From Lewinellaceae bacterium (GTDB lineage: Bacteria > Bacteroidota > Bacteroidia > Chitinophagales > Saprospiraceae), in assembly GCA_020636075.1 (NCBI GenBank), contig JACJYO010000003.1, positions 1 through 64,000 on the forward strand: a stretch of DNA of 64,000 nt. The letters are read 5' to 3'. Both the position numbers and the translations under genes were made by a program. Positions 51,428 to 60,315 of the stretch are shown here, piece by piece. Under the pieces are notes generated by a model. It saw nothing but the letters and a program-made list of their open reading frames with translations, ran no database searches and had not been told where the DNA came from. Position 1 is the stretch's first letter. Each line of letters begins with the position of its first letter.

Positions 51428-53329
51428 TTACTCCTGAATCGTGAACTGCTGTGCTGCCGAGCCGTTGCAATCGTAGATCTGTACATTTGATCGCTTGCCG
51501 TACACACCGTCTGTATTGTACTCGATCTGCATGCACTTGCCCGGGTTAACTACCGAGCGGATCGATCGGGTCATACCGTCGTAAATCCATTTTTGCGCGT
51601 TGCTGCCGTTGCAGTTGTAGAGCTGGATGTTGTTGCCGTTGGAAGTATTGCTCTGGCTGAGATCGATACACAGGTTTTGGTGATCGCGCATCTTGATGGC
51701 CAGGCCGTCGAAGTACCATTGTTCGGCTGTGTTGGTGTTGTCTTTGGTCCACAACTGAATGTTGGAGCCCGATTCGGCGCCGGTATGTGAGTGCACCGCA
51801 AAGCCGGTGGCTATTACCGGAACGATATGTTTGACGTTTGCCGGATTGCTTACCGTTGTAGCGCCATCGACATTCCACTTCTGGTTGTTATTTGAATATT
51901 GGCAATCCCACAACTGGAGGTTGACATTCGAGGTCGATGCACTACCGTTGGCGGCGTCAAAGCATTTGTCCGAATTCACCGAAGAATGGATTGTTTTGAA
52001 GAGGCCATTGTACACCCAATGTTGGGCGTCGGTACCGTTGCAATCCCAGAGCTGAATATTGGTACCATTGCTCGTATTGCTATTGCTTAGGTCCAGGCAT
52101 TTGCCGGAATTCAACATGGAGTGGATCGTGCGATCTATTGGGTGAAAGAACCACTTTTGATTGTTATTGCTATGGCAACTGTACGTTTGAATATTCGTAC
52201 CATTGTCGGTATGGCTGGCATAGTCGTCAATACACTTACCCGTGTTATAGGCGAATTTGATTTGTCTGAAGAGCTGAGCAGAATTCAGGAATTCGTACCG
52301 GACAAATCCATCCTGGGTATCGCTTGTATTGCCATTTCTGATCTTATTCGAGTACTTGGCCATATCGCTGTTCAGGTAGCTTCCGCCACCGCCGCCTTCC
52401 CACCCAAGTTTGCCATATCCGCCACCGGAGTAGCCACCGCCACCGCCACCGCCGGAATCACCCATTCCGCCCAGACAAAATCCGGAACCGCCTTTTTGGT
52501 TGCCCGTGTAGCCATTTTGTACATCACTCTCACCGGTTGGCAGTCTGGTGTTATCATGATCTTCACCTTGCCAACAATGCTCACATAAGATGCCATGTCC
52601 GGAGTACGCCGAAGTAGATGTGTTTTCGGCCAAATAGTCAAAAAAGCCATTATTACCACCAGATCCACCACTTCCATCATTTTTGCCACCATCCCCGCCA
52701 TTCTCGGTGATTTCCGCAGACCGACCAGGTCCTTTTACCAGGCAGCAATCGGAATAGGCTCCGCCACCGCCGCCGGCCACGATCAGCAGGCGCCATTCGG
52801 CCTCATTTGGTCTTTTAAATAGCACGCCGGTACCGCCGCCGCCGGTGCAGCCGATCAGGCCTTGCCCGATTCGTGTTTCCCCTTTCTGACCTATGATAAT
52901 TCGCACAGCTGACCCTGGCGGTATTTGATTGGCGCCTGTCCCAATTTCGAAAACACCTTCGATGGTCGCACCGGAGCCTCCGTTTACCGTAAAGCGCGTG
53001 GATCCGTCAATTTCTTTGACTTGCCTTTTACCACCATCCGCTCCTTCGGCATGAATATAGAGGTATTGATTCGTAGCTGTTTGCGGCACTACAAAGTCAT
53101 AAGCCAAATCGCTGCTGGATTTGAATCCCAGTGTTTGCAAACTGCCGGTAACCAGCTCCGGATCACCGGAATTGCCTTGGAATAAGGTACTGTTGTTATA
53201 GAAAAGGGCTTTGCCATTTCCGTCGGTACGCATTGAACCTAGTGCTTGAGGAGTATAAAAGCCGAAAAACAGCAGGGCCATGCAGATCATCAGGAGCAGG
53301 GATTTGCAATTGAACTTTTGCGTTTTCAT
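51428..53329 (-). CDS. Secreted Gly-rich/ricin-lectin protein, head of a two-gene operon
   Basis: The 633-residue protein has a signal peptide (about 1-32; MKTQKFNCKSLLLMICMALL...) nearly matching that of the 58035-60158 gene. The glycine-rich domain (about 85-345) has LYIHAEGADGG, GATIEGVFEIGTG, IIIGQKG, GGGGGAYSDCC and GGGGGGYSGGGYG. Two ricin-type trefoils (about 355-633) have NQKWFF, AQHWVYNG, NQKWNVDG, AEQWYFDG, AQKWIYDG and AQQFTIQE. The first half carries more cysteines than most paralogs. It has a regulon promoter and runs into the 49510-51336 gene without a terminator. Confidence 0.9.
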   Translation of the reverse strand: MKTQKFNCKSLLLMICMALLFFGFYTPQALGSMRTDGNGKALFYNNSTLFQGNSGDPELVTGSLQTLGFKSSSDLAYDFVVPQTATNQYLYIHAEGADGGKRQVKEIDGSTRFTVNGGSGATIEGVFEIGTGANQIPPGSAVRIIIGQKGETRIGQGLIGCTGGGGTGVLFKRPNEAEWRLLIVAGGGGGAYSDCCLVKGPGRSAEITENGGDGGKNDGSGGSGGNNGFFDYLAENTSTSAYSGHGILCEHCWQGEDHDNTRLPTGESDVQNGYTGNQKGGSGFCLGGMGDSGGGGGGGYSGGGYGKLGWEGGGGGSYLNSDMAKYSNKIRNGNTSDTQDGFVRYEFLNSAQLFRQIKFAYNTGKCIDDYASHTDNGTNIQTYSCHSNNNQKWFFHPIDRTIHSMLNSGKCLDLSNSNTSNGTNIQLWDCNGTDAQHWVYNGLFKTIHSSVNSDKCFDAANGSASTSNVNLQLWDCQYSNNNQKWNVDGATTVSNPANVKHIVPVIATGFAVHSHTGAESGSNIQLWTKDNTNTAEQWYFDGLAIKMRDHQNLCIDLSQSNTSNGNNIQLYNCNGSNAQKWIYDGMTRSIRSVVNPGKCMQIEYNTDGVYGKRSNVQIYDCNGSAAQQFTIQE

Positions 53330-53374
53330 CTATTTAAATTTTTTACTATTTCGTGTTTGAAAATCTTTGTGCTG

Positions 53375-53439
53375 CAAAAGTGCAGTATGCATTTTCCTGA
53401 TTCTTGCACTATTGTTTTGGATTGCAGGACTATTGTTTT
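53375..53439 (-). promoter_or_regulatory. 65-bp regulon promoter of the two-lectin operon
   Basis: In gene direction: AACAATAGTCC (53427-53439), AACAATAGTGC (53406-53418), 23 bp, -7 box CACTTTTG (53375-53382). Confidence 0.85.
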
Positions 53440-53454
53440 ACAATACTGTCAGAT

Positions 53455-53497
53455 AAAAAAATGCTCTGGCACAGGGTTGAATCCTGTGCCAGAGCAT
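53455..53497 (-). terminator. Intrinsic terminator downstream of the 53646-55436 lectin gene
   Basis: A 15-bp stem, ATGCTCTGGCACAGG (53461-53475) with its complement at 53483-53497, is followed by U6 on the minus strand. It lies 150 bp after the stop codon, beyond an inserted palindrome. Confidence 0.8.
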
Positions 53498-53531
53498 GAT
53501 CAATAGAGTGGCCGGTAATTTCTACCATATT

Positions 53532-53628
53532 ACTGGGCATTTTTCTCACAGATTTTACGCAGATAAGTTTGCACAGATTTTACACAGAAAATTCTGTGCA
53601 AAATCTGTGCAACATAAAAATGTCCAGT
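53532..53628. repeat. Nested palindrome between a lectin gene and its terminator
   Basis: The outer arms (53532-53544 with 53616-53628) match at 12 of 13 bases. The inner arms TTGCACAGATTTT and AAAATCTGTGCAA (53569-53581 with 53600-53612) match perfectly. It looks like an inserted REP-like element. Confidence 0.7.
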
Positions 53629-53645
53629 AGTGAGAATTACTACCC

Positions 53646-55436
53646 TTATTCCTGGATCAAAAACAGCTGCGCAGCCGAGCCGTTGCAATCGTAGATATCA
53701 ACATTGGCGCGTTTGCCATATGCACCATCAGTATTGTACTCGATTTGCATGCACTTATCCGGGTTGATCACCGAGCGGATCGATTTCGTCATCCCGTCGT
53801 AGATCCATTTCTGGGCGTCGGTGCCGTTACACCCCCACAACTGGATGTTGTTGCCGTTGTTGGTGTTGCTCTGGCTGAGGTCGATGCACAGGTTTTGGTG
53901 ATTACGCATTTTGATGGCCAGGCCATCGAAATACCATTGTTCGTATTCATTGGTATTATCCTTGGTCCACAACTGGATGTTGGAACCCGATTCAGCGCCG
54001 GTATGCGAATGCACCGCAAAGCCGGTGGCTATTACAGGAACGATATGTTTGACGTTTGCCGGATTGCTCACTGTCGTAGCGCCGGAGATAAACCACTTTT
54101 GGTTGTTATTCGTGTATTCGCAATCATACAATTGAACGTTTACACCTGAGCTAGGGGTATTAATTCCATATTTTGCATCCAAACATTTGTCCGACCACGA
54201 ACCTGAGTGGATCGTTTTAAAGATGCCATTGTACACCCATTTTTGAGCAGTGGAGCCATTGCAATCCCATAGTTGGATGTTGTTACCATTGGATGTATTG
54301 TTATTACTGAGGTCCACACATTTAGCAATATTCAATTGCGAGCGGACCGAGCGATCTTCCGGATTGAAGTACCACTTTTGTGCGTTGGTGCCTAACCAGT
54401 TATGGGTCTCTATGTTCGAACCATTGCTGGTACTGTTGCCATTGTTTTGAATACATAAGTTGGAATTATAGGCGAAGCGTATACTCTTAACGGGCGAATC
54501 ACCGACCAATTCTAAGGAAGCATACCCAGGCTGCGCGCTGGTGGTGGTGCCCTGCCCATAGGACAATACAAAGGCGGTTTCCTTGGACGTATTCAGATAG
54601 GAAGTTCCTGCGGTATTAGAATAATCTCCATCGTTTGCGTTTCCACCAGTGTAGCCACCGCCGCCGCCAGCGTAACCTGATGCTGTATTGCCGTCACCAC
54701 CTGCGCCAAAACCCCAGCCACCCTGTGGGCCGGTATCATCACAATATCCGCCGGTTGGCTCTCCTGCATTCGGACCTCCCGACCATCCGGCTTTGGCATG
54801 GTTACCGTACTTAATCGTTGAACTTCCGGCCGTATGTTGTTCATCATCTCCAAATGCACCGGCTCCTCCACCTTGTTCAGGGTCAGATAAACCGCCTTTC
54901 CCATCACCTTCCGTTCCCTGACTGTAAGCGAGACCAGGTTCGCCATAAGTTCTGCCCTCAATCAAATCAAATGCAGCTCCGCTGCCGCCACCGGCGACCA
55001 TAAGCAGCGTCCACGTTTGTGTGCCTACCTCTTTATAGGCAATACCAGTACCACCGCCACCACCTGCTCCGGTGCTGCCTGCGGTTTGTCTGGATTCTCC
55101 TCCTCCTCCCACCATAAATCGCAGCGTAGAACCTGGTTTCAGGTTATTAGAAGCAGTTCCAATTTTGAAATATGATTTTAGAAAGGCCCCGCTGCCGCCG
55201 CCGACTGTAAAATCTTTAAATGCATTTTTAAAACGGATACTTCCACCATCTCCCCCGACGGCTGTCAACACGATGTATTGATCGGTCGTTTGAGGAATGA
55301 CATAATCATGGTAATGACCTTCATAATGGAAAGGGACAACCTGGGCCGAGAGTTGAACGGCGCTTCCGAAAAAGAGCAAGCCCAACATGGGCAATACGTT
55401 GGTATAGAACTGGAAAAAACTATTGTTATCTTTCAT
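53646..55436 (-). CDS. Secreted Gly-rich/ricin-lectin protein
   Basis: The 596-residue protein has a signal peptide (about 10-32, ending LSAQ). The glycine-rich domain (about 45-310) has IVLTAVGGDGG, GAFLKSYFKIGTA, FMVGGGGES, GGGGGTGIAYK, GEPTGG and GGGGGYTGG. Two ricin-type trefoils (about 318-596) have AQKWYFN, AQKWVYNG, NQKWFISG, YEQWYFDG, AQKWIYDG and AQLFLIQE. The final QxW-like motif is AQLF rather than AQQF. It has its own regulon promoter, and its terminator is displaced by a nested palindrome. Predicted to be exported; carbohydrate binding inferred. Confidence 0.9.
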   Translation of the reverse strand: MKDNNSFFQFYTNVLPMLGLLFFGSAVQLSAQVVPFHYEGHYHDYVIPQTTDQYIVLTAVGGDGGSIRFKNAFKDFTVGGGSGAFLKSYFKIGTASNNLKPGSTLRFMVGGGGESRQTAGSTGAGGGGGTGIAYKEVGTQTWTLLMVAGGGSGAAFDLIEGRTYGEPGLAYSQGTEGDGKGGLSDPEQGGGAGAFGDDEQHTAGSSTIKYGNHAKAGWSGGPNAGEPTGGYCDDTGPQGGWGFGAGGDGNTASGYAGGGGGYTGGNANDGDYSNTAGTSYLNTSKETAFVLSYGQGTTTSAQPGYASLELVGDSPVKSIRFAYNSNLCIQNNGNSTSNGSNIETHNWLGTNAQKWYFNPEDRSVRSQLNIAKCVDLSNNNTSNGNNIQLWDCNGSTAQKWVYNGIFKTIHSGSWSDKCLDAKYGINTPSSGVNVQLYDCEYTNNNQKWFISGATTVSNPANVKHIVPVIATGFAVHSHTGAESGSNIQLWTKDNTNEYEQWYFDGLAIKMRNHQNLCIDLSQSNTNNGNNIQLWGCNGTDAQKWIYDGMTKSIRSVINPDKCMQIEYNTDGAYGKRANVDIYDCNGSAAQLFLIQE

Positions 55437-55470
55437 GATGTTATTCTATTGCGTTGAAAACTATTTAATA

Positions 55471-55535
55471 CAAAGGTGCAGGGGATAGTTTTCAGGTTCT
55501 TGTACCATTGTTTTGAATGCTTGGACTATTGTTTA
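55471..55535 (-). promoter_or_regulatory. 65-bp regulon promoter of the 53646-55436 lectin gene
   Basis: In gene direction: AACAATAGTCC (55523-55535), AACAATGGTAC (55502-55514), 23 bp, -7 box CACCTTTG (55471-55478). Confidence 0.85.
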
Positions 55536-55553
55536 GGTGTGACATCTGGCAAA

Positions 55554-55895
55554 AACATGAGTCATCCCGAATTTTCTGGTCAGAAAAATTCGGGATTTTA
55601 ATTGCAGAATATTAGGCAAGTCGCTGGTAATGAAACTTTCTGTTCTTTTTGCCTTGTGCAAAAGAACCAAAAAAATCAGGCTGTATGTAAATCCCGCGAT
55701 TTTGCTTGAAATCTCCGGCGGTGTAAAATCCCAACTCAACTCTCCTCCCTTCGTCGTCGCTCAAACAAGGTTTTGCTAAAACCGCCTCCGATTTCGCAAA
55801 ATCCGGATTTGCATAAGGCCGATCTACACCTTTGTTTATCAATTCGTTAAATAAAAACATGAGTCGCCCCAAAAAAATTCGGGATGACTCATGTT
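55554..55895. repeat. 342-bp element with 22-bp terminal inverted repeats
   Basis: The left arm AACATGAGTCATCCCGAATT.. (55554-55575) is perfectly complementary to 55874-55895. No convincing gene lies inside. The arms also fold locally, and a similar end fragment is seen near 63677. A MITE-like origin is inferred. Confidence 0.65.
55852..55895 (-). terminator. Terminator of the frameshifted lectin gene, formed by a repeat end
   Basis: AACATGAGTC (55856-55865) pairs with GACTCATGTT (55886-55895), with an A-rich stretch before it giving a U-tract on the minus strand. It overlaps the right arm of the 342-bp element. Confidence 0.6.
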
Positions 55896-55920
55896 AACAG
55901 TTGGAAAGAACCTTCCTTTT

Positions 55921-56835
55921 TTACTCCTGAATCAGGAACTGCTGCGCGGCCGATCCATTACAATCCTGGATATCTATATTTGACCGTTTGCCGTATGCGG
56001 GATCTGCGTTGAGTTCGATCTGCATGCACTTGCCCGGGTTGATGACCGAGCGGATCGATCGATTCATACCGTCGTAGATCCATTTCTGGGCGTTGGTGCC
56101 GTTGCAGCCCCACAACTGGATGTTGTTGCCGTTGTCGGTGTTGCTGTCGTGCAGATCAATGCAGAATTCCTGGTGATCGCGCAATTTGATGGCCCAGCCG
56201 TCGAAATACCAGTTTTCGGAGGACAGGGATGCATCCTTGGTCCAGAGCTGGATGTTGGAGCCCCATACATTTCCAAGAGCGGAGGCCACCGCAAAGTTGG
56301 GCGCCAATACCGGGATGATGTGCTTCACGTTTGCCGGATTGCTCACCGTCGTCGCGCCATCGATTACCCACTTCATATTGTTACTGGAATAGTTACACTC
56401 CCACAATTGGAGGTTGACATTATTGGTCGACGCGCTGCCGTTGGCCGCATCAAAGCATTTGCCCGAATTCACCGACGAGTGGATTGTTTTGAAGAGGCCG
56501 TTGTACACCCAGTGCTGGTTATCGTTGCCACTCGTACAATCCCACAACTGGATGTTGGCGCCGTTACTGGTGTTTCCACCACTCAGGTCCAGGCATTTAT
56601 CAAGATTCAACTTCGAGCGGATTGTACGATCTTCAGAGTTAAAGAACCACTGTTGGTTTGAGTTGCCCGTACAAGTATAAGATAGGATGTTATTTCCGTT
56701 GGCTGTTCGGCTACCGTAGTCGTCAATACACTTGTTGGTGTTGTATGCGAACCGGATTGATTTAAAAAGAGGGCCATCAATGAACTGATAATTGATAAAG
56801 CCATCCCCGGAAGAAGTAGTTGTTCCATGCACCAC
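55921..56835 (-). pseudogene. Ricin-lectin half of a frameshifted lectin gene
   Basis: This is the 3' part of the gene whose 5' part is at 56973-57788. It encodes two ricin-type trefoils with NQQWFF, NQHWVYNG, NMKWVIDG, SENWYFDG, AQKWIYDG and AQQFLIQE. The frame is open further upstream to about 57051 and encodes the end of the glycine-rich domain (GGGGGYSGGD, FYHATYAKIGYAVVHG), so the GTG at 56835 is not a true start. One base missing near 57031-57037 puts it out of frame with the signal peptide. If the base were restored, the whole protein would be 622 residues, the family norm. Much of this half is nearly identical to the 58035-60158 gene. Confidence 0.85.
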
Positions 56836-56972
56836 AGCATAACCAATTTTCGCATAAGTAGCATGGTAAAAGCTGCCCCCACCCTTGCCTGTGATAACTT
56901 CCCCACCATTTTCTACTAATGCATCCGGGACATCACCACCGCTGTATCCACCACCCCCTCCTGTACGATAAG

Positions 56973-57788
56973 TTAGAGCCTGAGGGGTACTTCCTCCACC
57001 GCCAAAGCCCCAGCCGCTATTCTCGCCGCCATTCCTCCGGTTGGCGCCCCATTATCCGGCCCTCCGGGCCACCCCGGGGAACCACCATGCGCTGTTGGCC
57101 ACGCGCCGGCGGTCATGCTTTCACCTTGCGAAAAAGCGCCGCCGCCGGCTCCTGACAGATCTACTTTTGCAGCCCAATATGAATTAAGGACGTTTCCCCC
57201 TACTCCGGTTGACAAGCTCGGTTGCGTAGCTACGATACCCCCGCCGGGTTTGCCGGCGACCTCCCAGGTGCAACAGTTACCCAAGCCCCCGGAACCTGCT
57301 CCTGCCACCGCTAAGAGTTGCCATTTGTCATTTTGCCCCGGCCCCTTAAAGGCCAGACCGGTGCCGCCTCCGCTACCGGCGCCGTGATAATCCGTCCCAC
57401 TTGTTGAGTTTTCCCCACCTTTCTCTCCGGCAATAAACCGGAGAGTTGAACCAACGGGGACCTGCCCTGAGCCACTCCCTATTTCAACCACAAGCACAAC
57501 GGTAGCTCCTTCTCCGCCCGGGGACCACTTATGTGAAGTTGAGCGGCGAAAACGGCCTCCATCGGCGCCTTCCAGCCGCAGGTATAGGTATTGCCCCTCC
57601 GCTGAGGGAGGGATGGTCAGGTCGAGATAGGATTTGTTTTGATACGGAACGGTATATCGATACCCATCCGCTAAAAGTTGACCCGAATTATTATAGTAGG
57701 TCTGGGCCTTTATTTTTGGCAGGACAATGGCAAGCAGAAATAAAGCAAGCATTGCAATGAATTTTATTTTTACTGCTGACTTTTTCAT
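56973..57788 (-). pseudogene. Signal peptide and Gly-rich half of a frameshifted lectin gene
   Basis: The frame starts at ATG 57788 with a signal peptide (about 1-28, ending KIKAQ) and a glycine-rich domain (LYLRLEGADGG, GATVVLVVEIGSG, RFIAGEKGG, GGGTGLAFK). At GAPTGG, where paralogs continue with GWGFGxGG, the frame changes and reads 15 or so unrelated residues (MAARIAAGAL...) to a stop. The expected NGGENSGWGFGGGG continues in the next frame, so a single base is missing near 57031-57037. It has an intact regulon promoter. Recent decay, phase variation or a sequencing error all remain possible. Confidence 0.85.
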
Positions 57789-57829
57789 TTTTCAAATTTT
57801 TTAATCCTTTCTTCAATGACTTGATGAGG

Positions 57830-57894
57830 CAAAGGTGCATGCTTTGTCCAGCTCAATATTTGACTATTGTCTTGTATTCTTGGACTATTGTTTA
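57830..57894 (-). promoter_or_regulatory. 65-bp regulon promoter of the frameshifted lectin gene
   Basis: In gene direction: AACAATAGTCC (57882-57894), GACAATAGTCA (57861-57873), 23 bp, -7 box CACCTTTG (57830-57837). Confidence 0.85.
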
Positions 57895-57910
57895 GAAAGC
57901 GTACCAGGTA

Positions 57911-57956
57911 CAAAAAATGCCCCGACACAGGCCTGAAACCCATGCCGGGGCATTTT
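57911..57956 (-). terminator. Intrinsic terminator of the B-lectin/ricin gene
   Basis: AAAATGCCCCG (57914-57924) pairs with CGGGGCATTTT (57946-57956); the A-run gives a U-tract on the minus strand. Confidence 0.8.
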
Positions 57957-58034
57957 AATGGATAGAAGAACAATATGCTTTTTACTCCTGGATCAAAAAC
58001 TGCTGCGCCTCCGATCCGTTGCAATCCTGGATAT

Positions 58035-60158
58035 CTATATTTGACCGTTTGCCGTACACATCGTCGCGTTGAGTTCGATCTGCATGCACTTGCCCGGGTT
58101 GACCACCGAGCGGATCGATCGATTCATACCGTCGTAGAGCCATTTCTGCGCGTTGGTGCCGTTGCAATTGTACAACTGGATGTTGTTGCCGTTGGTGGTG
58201 TTGCTCTGGCTGAGATCGATGCACAAGTTCTGATGATCCCGCATCTTGATGGCCCAGCCGTCGAAGTACCATTGTTCGGCCGTGTTGATATTGTCTTTGG
58301 TCCACAGTTGGATGTTGGAACCGGATTCGGCGCCGGTATGGGAGTGTACCGCAGAGGTCGGCGCCAATACCGGGACGATGTGCTTGACGTTTGCCGGATT
58401 GCTCACCGTCGTCGCGCCATCGATTACCCACTTCATGTTGTTACTGGAATAGTTACACTCCCACAACTGGAGGTTGACATTGTTGGTCGACGCGCTGCCG
58501 TTGGTAGCATCAAAGCATTTGCCCGAATTCACCGACGAGTGGATCGTTTTGAAGAGGCCATTGTACACCCAGTGCTGGTTATCGTTGCCACTCGTACAAT
58601 CCCACAGTTGGATGTTGGCGCCGTTACTGGTATTTCCACCACTAAGATCCAGGCATTTATTGAAATCTAATGCGGAGTGGATCGTGCGATCTGTTGGGTG
58701 AAAGAACCACTTTTGCGCGTTGCTGCCATTGCAGTCCCACGACTGGATGTTGTTGCCGTTGCTGGTTCCGCTGCCATTGTCGTCAATACACTTATTCGTG
58801 TTATAAGCGAATTTGATTGGTTTGTAGGTAGCAGAATTGCTAAAATTATACAGGATGAAACCATCTTCTGTACCCATGGTAGGATCGTTCTTGATCATCA
58901 CGATGTTCGTGATCGCCATATGTTCGGTATTCAGGTAACTGCCGCCACCTCCGCCGCCATGATAGCCGGTACCATTGCCGCCACCGGAATAGCCACCACC
59001 GCCACCGCCGGCAATATCTCCGTCACCGCCTGGACCTAACCCAAATGTTATATAGTGCGAATCCCATTCAAAAACATCATAAGTACTATAATCGTTATCA
59101 GGTTCACCCGGCAATATGGTTGGATTCCTATCTCCCCCTGTCCACATACAATTATAATCAAAAACTCCAGAACCGGGATAGGCGCCCAACTTTTCCTCTC
59201 CATCCATGCCATTCGTCCCACCAGCGCCGCCATTGTTGCCACCACCTTTTCCACCATCCCTGCCCGTTTCAGCAGACCTTCCATCCTCCGCACCACTACA
59301 ACAATATGAAAAGGCGCCACCGCCACCCCCGGCCACTTGTAGTAAGCGCCACGCGGTTTCATTATACCGCTTCATAAAGACTCCAGTCCCAGCACCGCCG
59401 CTACAACCGGAGGTAGTTCCGCCCGTCCGCGTGCGACCCTTTTTACCGACAAAAACCCGGAGGAAGGAACCTGGAGGGATCTGATTAGCCCCAGTTCCGA
59501 TCTCATAGGTGCCTATGATCGTTGCTCCTGAACCTCCCTTCGCGGTGACGCCACCAGGGACATCCTTTTTTCCTCCATCACCACCTTCCGTGTAGATGGT
59601 AAGATAATTGTAGCCACTGTTCCAGGGAACCTGGAAGTCTTCCGGCATGCCCGTGGCGCCAATCCACTGCCACCCGTCCGTTTCCAGGGAGTTGATTGTT
59701 GTGCCGGATTGCCAAACCGTTTGGTCAGTACTGCTGACCAGTACCAGGTTGCGGTTCGACTGCAGCCAGAGTTTGTTTCCGCCAATCGTGCCGGCACTCC
59801 AGACCACCTTATTGTTCTGGTCTTTGATCAACAATTTGCCATCGCTTTCCTGAAAGTACAAAGTGGCTCCGGTTCCTCCTGTATTCGAGCTCCACAGGAT
59901 CTCCCGGTCGTAAAAGCGAAGGGTAAGATTGCCATCCTCTTCCCAGGTCAGTTTGACTTTCTGGTTTTCCAGCAGCACGCCGTGCAGGCTGGTAGGGAGT
60001 ATGCCTGTTGTTTGGCTGGAACCGGGAATCGGCAGTTGGCCTTTTAGTAAGGAAACTGGCGTCGAAGCTGAAGTTTCCGGAGTATAAAAGCCGAAAAAAA
60101 ATACGGCTATACAGCTCATTACGAGCAAGGATTTGAAATTGAACTTTTGCGTTTTCAT
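58035..60158 (-). CDS. Secreted B-lectin/Gly-rich/ricin protein with frameshifted C-terminus
   Basis: The 707-residue frame has a signal peptide (about 1-32) and then a bulb-type (mannose-binding-like) lectin domain (about 55-165: WEEDGNLTLRFYDREILWSS, FQESDGKLLIKDQNNKVVWS, LQSNRNLVLVSSTDQTVW). This domain is absent from its paralogs. The glycine-rich domain (about 175-430) and two ricin-type trefoils (about 440-700) follow. At CMQIELNA the frame changes: a single base appears to be missing at 58065/58066, and the expected ending DVYGKRSNIDIQDCNGSEAQQFLIQE reads on in another frame to 57982. The original gene probably spanned 57982-60158. Loss of the last ~30 residues would damage the final trefoil. 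It has a regulon promoter. Confidence 0.88.
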   Translation of the reverse strand: MKTQKFNFKSLLVMSCIAVFFFGFYTPETSASTPVSLLKGQLPIPGSSQTTGILPTSLHGVLLENQKVKLTWEEDGNLTLRFYDREILWSSNTGGTGATLYFQESDGKLLIKDQNNKVVWSAGTIGGNKLWLQSNRNLVLVSSTDQTVWQSGTTINSLETDGWQWIGATGMPEDFQVPWNSGYNYLTIYTEGGDGGKKDVPGGVTAKGGSGATIIGTYEIGTGANQIPPGSFLRVFVGKKGRTRTGGTTSGCSGGAGTGVFMKRYNETAWRLLQVAGGGGGAFSYCCSGAEDGRSAETGRDGGKGGGNNGGAGGTNGMDGEEKLGAYPGSGVFDYNCMWTGGDRNPTILPGEPDNDYSTYDVFEWDSHYITFGLGPGGDGDIAGGGGGGYSGGGNGTGYHGGGGGGSYLNTEHMAITNIVMIKNDPTMGTEDGFILYNFSNSATYKPIKFAYNTNKCIDDNGSGTSNGNNIQSWDCNGSNAQKWFFHPTDRTIHSALDFNKCLDLSGGNTSNGANIQLWDCTSGNDNQHWVYNGLFKTIHSSVNSGKCFDATNGSASTNNVNLQLWECNYSSNNMKWVIDGATTVSNPANVKHIVPVLAPTSAVHSHTGAESGSNIQLWTKDNINTAEQWYFDGWAIKMRDHQNLCIDLSQSNTTNGNNIQLYNCNGTNAQKWLYDGMNRSIRSVVNPGKCMQIELNATMCTANGQI

Positions 60159-60201
60159 CTATTTAAATTTTACTATTTCGTGTTTGAAAATTATTGTACG
60201 G

Positions 60202-60266
60202 CAAAAGTGCTGCGCACATTTTCCTGATTCTTGCACTATTGTTTTGGATTACAGGACTATTGTTTA
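60202..60266 (-). promoter_or_regulatory. 65-bp regulon promoter of the B-lectin/ricin gene
   Basis: In gene direction: AACAATAGTCC (60254-60266), AACAATAGTGC (60233-60245), 23 bp, -7 box CACTTTTG (60202-60209). The surrounding sequence closely matches the 53375 promoter. Confidence 0.85.
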
Positions 60267-60315
60267 GGATGTGGCTGGATTACCCTCAATTGTATATCAT
60301 GTTGCTCCGCCCTTA

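Noticed and set aside
55612..55872. 86-codon open frame on the - strand
   Set aside because: It lies inside the inverted-repeat element, overlaps its arms and has no family resemblance or start signals.
57785..58024. 79-codon open frame on the - strand between two lectin genes
   Set aside because: It spans a terminator, a promoter module and the frameshifted end of the neighbouring gene, so it is not a separate gene.
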